Below, piece by piece: positions 17,185-21,697 of a stretch of DNA of 21,697 nucleotides. The translations under genes and the position numbers were made by a program. The stretch spans positions 68,652 to 90,348 of the forward strand of contig PS015243.1 of NCBI GenBank assembly GCA_048213135.1, written 5' to 3'. The notes under the pieces were generated by a model. The model made no database searches and was not told the origin of the DNA. It saw only the letters and a program-made list of their open reading frames with translations. Every line of letters starts with the position of its first letter. Within the stretch, counting starts at the first letter, position 1. Source of the DNA: Reclinomonas americana ATCC 50394. Lineage: Eukaryota > Jakobida > Jakobea > Jakobida.

Positions 17185-19542
17185 GGGAGAAGGAGAAGTG
17201 AAGCCATCAAACCTTGCCATCTGCAATCGACCGCGCAATGCCAAAGTCACCGAGGCATGGCTCGAATCGGTGATCGAGAAGCACATTGGAGGGCTTGATG
17301 TCGCGATGCACCACCTCGTTCTGCGAGTGAGGCGAGTGAGACGTGGCACAAGGCATAATACACGACAGCGGAAAAAGGAGAGAGTGAGAGAGACTTGGAG
17401 AGACACGAACAGCACGAGAGCGACAAGGACAGAGGATAGAAGGGCAAGAATAGATACCAAGGGCAGGGTGGGAGACAAGAACAGCGAGAGAGTGAGGAGG
17501 AGAGAAGAGAAAGAGAGTGCTGAACACAGAGAGCTCAGGTGACGGAGAGGGTGAATGGGGGACGGAGGATGGCATCCACATCGCACAAACCTTGTGCAAG
17601 AACACCACAGCCTCGGCCAGTCCGAGACCAATCTGCACACGCTGCACGACAGAGAGTGGTGCACGACCGGCGCGGGGCAGCAGCAATAGATCCTCCAGGT
17701 TGGGAACTCTGTGTGCTCTCACAGTGAGATGATGATGAAGACAGGAAGAAAGAAAGAGAGATATGGAACACGCACTGCAGGGCCTTGTACACCAGACAGC
17801 GTGCCTTGTCGTCGCCCACCGAGTAACCGACAAGAGGCACAATGCGACGGTCACGAAGGCGACCGAGAGTGGCCACCTGCGAAGATGGTGAGGAGGAAGG
17901 GAGAAAAGACAGAAGAATAAGGAGAATGGAGAGAGACAGACCTCACTCTCAAACGACTCCATCGTCCACGGTGCCTCGGGATCGAGCACCTTGATGGCCA
18001 CGTGCATCTCGCGCAGCAGAGTGATGAAGACGGCACCCTGACCACCCTCGCCGACCTTGAGACGAAGGGAGAATGAGTCAGTGGCGTGCACGATCTCGGG
18101 CCACTCGAAGCGCTGTACGGCGGTGTCGACTGTGGAAGAGTGTTGTGCGAGGTGAGCAATGGGGGAGAGTGAAGAACATTGAACACTGATATGAAGAAAA
18201 AAAGAGGTCAAGATACAGACCTTGAGTGAGGAGGAGGTCCTGTCGCAGCTGAGAGACGAGTTGATTACTTTCTTGCAGCTGCGCAGTGAGATCGTCCTTG
18301 TCGCGCAGAGCCGCAGTCAGCTGAGCCTGCAGTTGGCCATGAACTTGCTGCCACTCCGCATTGGCTTGTTGAAGTTGGGCATTTCTCAGCTGCTCCTCGG
18401 CCTTGTCTTGTTGCAGCTCCGTGTTGATTCGCTGCAACTGGGCAATCGTCTGCTGCTCCTGGGCCTTGCCTCCTTCGAGCACTGCGTTGGCTTGCTGAAG
18501 CTGAGCGACGATATCTTCGTGCTCTCGTCGCTGTCGATCCCACTCCCGCAGCTGCTGCTCCCGCTCCTGCTGTGCTGCCGTAAGATCGCGCTGCAGTTGC
18601 GCAAGGAGTGCGTCCTTGTCGGCGAGCTGGCGTGCGACGGTGGGATCATCAACAGCCGACTGCAATTTACGAGAGTGCGAGGGAGACACGGAACGGATGT
18701 GAGAAGTGAGTTGCACGAGCAACAAAAAGCAGAGAGAGCGGCACTCTCCGTCTCACCTGGCGTGCTGGCACTGCACATTCGCCAGGAACGACACACAAGG
18801 ACAAACCACAGATGGTGGAGCGTGAGCACGACGAACACAACTTGCCAACAGATATAATAGAGGTCATACCTGCAGGAGGCGGGGATCGCGGCTGCTGTTG
18901 TTGTTGTTGGCGTGGTGGTGCTGGTTGCGCAGCGAGGCGGTCGAGCAACTCGGCCACTTCTTGCTTGCCGCAGTCGCGTGCCCATTGAGCCGCCGTCTTG
19001 CCCTTCTTGTTGACCATGGGAATGAGGTCGGGGAAGCGAGTGGCGAGGAGTCGGACAACGGCTTCGTGGCCACTGTCGGCAGCATAATGCAGAGCAGTGG
19101 ACTGTGGATCACTGTAACGGTCATTGGTGACCGCCCGCACCATCTCCGGCGGACATCGTCGCTCATCGGCCAGCAACCACTCCACCACTTGCAGATGCCC
19201 ATTGATGGCAGCCCCCATCAGTGTCGTCCAGCCAGAGTCGGAGACCATTTGTGCGAGTTGTGGCCCGACACCACTCTCTTCCCACAAATACTCCAACACA
19301 GAGAGATGGCCTCTGGCAGCGGCACAGTAAAATGCCGACCAGCCATCCAATCCCATCTCCTCTCTCTTCAGCAGAGTCTGTGCGCCCTCACGCGCCACCA
19401 ACTCGCGCAGTGCCTTCACATCGCCATTCAGTCCCATCATCCATGCTTTCTTCCAACGAACACTGCCACCAAAGAGGCAAAAACAGAAGCGCGAGTGAGA
19501 GTGTGAGAGAATGCCACCTGACAACATCACAGCACACCTCAT
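16330..19542 (-). CDS. Kinase gene D: ankyrin repeats, coiled coil, TKL-type protein kinase
   Basis: Exons 16330-16686, 17213-17320, 17591-17708, 17776-17876, 17942-18129, 18221-18659, 18757-18770, 18870-19462, 19538-19542 give 640 residues. Structure and phases equal genes A and B except that the coil exon is exactly 63 nt shorter, one 21-residue unit fewer. Catalytic motifs are complete: GEGGQG, VAIK, HRDIKPSNVLL, GDFGIARS, GTLDYMDP, DVYSVG. The C-terminus is FTLEL where A and B have FTMEL. The ankyrin part is diverged (GWTTLMGAAINGHLQVVEWLL). The intron between the last two exons is 526 bp against 57-63 bp in A and B, swollen by ACGT and GA repeats and a gap. It is probably an active cytosolic kinase. 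The start call rests on ATGAG|GTGTGC, as in the other copies. Confidence 0.83.
16704..17181. repeat. Expanded GA and ACGT-type simple repeats in the last intron of gene D
   Basis: A GA run (16704-16745) leads into 16750-16855, made of irregular CGTA, ACGTACC and AACGTAC pieces. After the gap the ACGT tetranucleotide continues (17036-17135, with perfect ACGTACGTACGTACG at about 17091-17107), then GA again (17137-17181). The ACGT part is self-complementary and rich in CpG. Genes A and B have nothing comparable at this position. Confidence 0.85.
16856..17035. other. Assembly gap (N run) within the ACGT repeat
   Basis: 180 unknown bases bounded on both sides by ACGT-type repeat, so the missing sequence is most likely more of the same. 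Confidence 0.95.
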
Positions 19543-19830
19543 TTACTTTGAGAGAAAACAACAGTAGCAGCTCTCTGCCTCTCTCTCTCTCTCACACACA
19601 CACACACTCTCTCACACTGCGCGACAGCCTTTTTTCCGAGTGTCCTGTGTCAATGGCGCACAGCGAAGGATGTGCCATCCATGCATGGCCACTTGAAGGG
19701 CTGCGTCAATCCTGCTCACCGACACAGGTTTTCTGCAAGTTGCAAGCCGGCAGCGCGACGTTCTCTTCCGCTCGGGCTCCACTTCGGCTGCACGACTGTC
19801 GACGTCGTGGCTAAAGCACTCTCCTTCATC
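19543..19830. promoter_or_regulatory. Upstream region of kinase gene D
   Basis: On the minus strand, a purine-rich and GTGTGT-rich leader is followed by the box ACAGGACACTCGGAAAAAAG (19630-19649) about 90-107 bp before the start codon. Beyond it is the block shared with genes A and B (GCAAGTTGCAAGCCGGCAG near 19735-19754), which abuts relic 2. Confidence 0.55.
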
Positions 19831-20002
19831 TCAAAGCTCCGCCGTAATCTGCCCGCACACCTCTCGCAGCGTCCACATCACATCGCACCTCCTGCACCGT
19901 CTGTCGGCCGCGTCGCACGTCGAGTTCAAACATCGTTCGGCAATGATAGGCATCCACTGCACTCCACCGTTCACCAACTCCACGGGGCGCAACGAGGCCG
20001 TG
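19831..20002 (-). pseudogene. Decayed 3' end of a kinase gene (relic 2)
   Basis: The minus strand reads TASLRPVELV, then an off-frame stretch, then WTLREVCGQITAEL and a stop at 19831-19833, clearly the last kinase exon (ASLRPMELV...ALREACGQFTLEL) with frameshifts between the pieces. It is better preserved than relic 1, keeping the CGQ-T-EL end. It lies 3' of TM2, as relic 1 lies 3' of TM1. Confidence 0.8.
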
Positions 20003-20295
20003 ATACACCCATCCCCTCCTCTCCTCTCCACTCCATGCAACCATTCCGTGTCCCCCACTCCCCTTCCCCTAGACCCCCCTTCCCCTCCCTCTCTCCCCAC
20101 CTACAAGTATTGCTCGTTCCATTCATTCCCTTCCTCTGTACAAGCTCAACACATTGCAAAATAATAAAAACCCCCACGACCACCCGTCGGAGAACAAAAA
20201 CCCCCCAATAAACAAGAAAAAATGCCAAACCCCCAACTGCGCTGCTGCACACTAAAATAAATCCCACACGATCCTATAAAATAAACAACAACACG
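20003..20295. other. 3' flank of TM2, pyrimidine-rich then A-rich on the plus strand
   Basis: Duplicate of 11622-11932 with small indels. It carries the same CCTACAAGTATTGCTCGTTC string and A-rich AATAAA-containing end. It is probably the 3' untranslated region of TM2; no gene is seen. Confidence 0.5.
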
Positions 20296-21224
20296 TCATG
20301 CCAGCAGCACATTCATCGGTCGCGCTGGTGGTGGCGATTGTGGTGAGCCAGCATACCCCGCATGCATCGACGATGACATGGCAGCCATCTTGGCCGAGCG
20401 CGGCGACGAGGCTCCCTTCATCGCCGCAGACGACGACAACGACACAGCTCCCAGCGAAATATACGCAAACACTTGGAAGCCGGCGAAAATAAAAAAGAAC
20501 AACGTCAACAACAACGACAGGTTGAAGAGATGCGGCGATGCCACGGCCTGCGACAACCAAACAAATGAAGTGAGTGACTCATGGGCACCTCGACCACCAA
20601 ACCCTTGAAATATAAAACTCACGCAGTCTCTGGAGCTAAAAACAAAGTAGGCTCCGGCCGTGAACCACGCGTAAATCCCCAGCATCACCGCGCTCTTGAC
20701 CAGCGTGCGCGTGTGGCGCGGTAATCTCCTCCACGTGCGCCACAACGACCGCGGAAACGCCAGGCCACCAATGCACACGCTCGTCGCCAGGCACACCGAC
20801 AAAAGGTACGTGCGCAGCGGCTGCGAGCGATCGCACGTTGTTCTCCACGACGACCATAGCACGAGGAACTCGGCAATGGCGAACGCGGAAAAGAAGACCA
20901 GCGCCAAACTCAATGCCGGCGCCACATGATCAAAGCCGGCCGTCACCACCTGAGTAAAAGGGGCGGTGGTGGGGGCGGCGGTGACAGCGGGAGCAGCGAT
21001 GGGCGAGAGGACATCGAGCGACGGCAGCGGCGAGGCGATTGGCGTGGATGGCAGCGAAGGCGACGAGGTGGGCGAGGAGGGTGGGCGGGTCGATTTTGGT
21101 CTCAACTCGCTAATGTCGGTACGTGAGCGGCGGTGGTGTGAGCGGCGGCGGGAGGGAGACTGGCGGGCGGGGTTAGAAGGGGGAGGGATAAAGGCTTGCA
21201 GGCGAGTGTGTGCGCAACTCCCAT
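20296..21224 (-). CDS. TM2: four-helix membrane protein, near-identical copy of TM1
   Basis: Exons 20296-20547, 20623-21159 and probably 21219-21224 (ATGGGA) give 264 residues. Both long exons have exactly the same length as in TM1. I count four substitutions outside the start exon: Leu56 to Ile, Pro72 to Gln, Val97 to Ile and Gly247 to Ala, all mild. The four hydrophobic segments and the Arg/Ser/Pro-rich N-terminus are as in TM1. The first intron is 59 nt against 60 in TM1, so here the ATG joins the coding frame only if the intron is removed, which supports the splice model. Function and family are unknown. Confidence 0.7.
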
Positions 21225-21309
21225 CAAAGTGGCGGAAGAGGAGGCGGGTGAGTCGGGGGAAAAGTGGACGCTCTTTTTCCTTCTTGGTGGGACAAGGCGA
21301 TCTGCGGGG

Positions 21310-21697
21310 GTGGGGAAGAGTGAGACAAGGGGGGAAGGAGGGGGGAGGGGGAAAGGGCGGAGGGGGAACGGAAAGGAGCGGAGCAGGAGGGGGGAAAGGA
21401 GCAGAGCGGAAGGGAGGAGAGGAGAGGGAGAGGGGATGAAGCAAAGCGTTAGGGGGATAGGAGCAGAGCGGAAGGAGGGAAGGAGCAGAGTGGAAGGGGA
21501 AGGAGCGGAGTAGGAGGGGGGAAAGGAGCAGAGCGGAAGGGGGAAAGGAGCAGAGCAGAAGCGGGGAAAGGAGAACAGCGGGAGGGCGGTAAGGAGCACA
21601 AAGAAGAGGAGGAAGAGCAGAGAGCGGGAGGGGGGAAGGAACAGAGTGGGAAAGGGGAAAGGAGCAGAGCGGAAGGGGCGGAAGGAGCAGAGCGGAA
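21310..21697. repeat. G-rich minisatellite upstream of TM2, running off the window
   Basis: The same unit family as 12960-13499 (GGAAAGGAGCAGAGCGGAAG and variants), with GGGG runs, continuing to the last base. It is more degenerate at its left edge (21330-21430). Its position relative to TM2 matches the first array relative to TM1. Confidence 0.9.

Overview
This is a stretch of nuclear DNA from a GC-rich eukaryote with many introns, most likely a unicellular protist. Genes are split by short GT-AG introns (many 57-120 nt). Simple-sequence repeats are abundant, there are no operons, and the best recognised gene is a ZC2HC1-type zinc-finger gene, a family found across eukaryotes. I cannot name the species from the sequence. 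Three runs of N (378-1350, 2325-3001, 16856-17035) are assembly gaps, each lying beside low-complexity sequence.

Layout. (1) 1-3821, plus strand: the 3' part of a ZC2HC1-like gene with two C2HC zinc fingers; its introns hold a 30-bp minisatellite and a long CCTCT microsatellite. (2) 3986-6796, minus: kinase gene A. (3) 7239-7805, plus: a small unrecognised gene head to head with A. (4) 8350-11151, minus: kinase gene B. (5) 11456-11621, minus: a decayed 3' end of a kinase gene. (6) 11933-12861, minus: four-helix membrane protein gene TM1. (7) About 12960-13500: a G-rich 21-bp minisatellite. (8) 13737-15535, minus: the 5' half of a fourth kinase gene, C. (9) 16330-19542, minus: kinase gene D. 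(10) 19831-20002, minus: a second kinase 3' relic. (11) 20296-21224, minus: TM2, nearly identical to TM1. (12) About 21310 to the window end: the minisatellite again.

A, B and D encode proteins of 661, 661 and 640 residues. Each has N-terminal ankyrin repeats, a Gln/Glu-rich coiled coil built of 21-residue units, and a C-terminal TKL-type (IRAK/Pelle/receptor-like) kinase domain with all catalytic motifs. All share one nine-exon structure, including an apparent 5-nt first coding exon and a 14-nt micro-exon. The likely role is signalling, with ankyrin repeats recognising a partner and the coiled coil promoting self-association; this is inferred from domains only.

The right two thirds is a tandem segmental duplication with a period of about 8.0-8.4 kb: kinase gene, kinase 3' relic, TM gene, minisatellite, kinase 5' half. 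The most interesting point is that gene C and the relic at 11456-11621 look like the two ends of one kinase gene whose middle (catalytic loop and DFG exon) was replaced by the TM gene and minisatellite. The same order recurs at the right edge, which predicts another kinase 5' half just outside the window.
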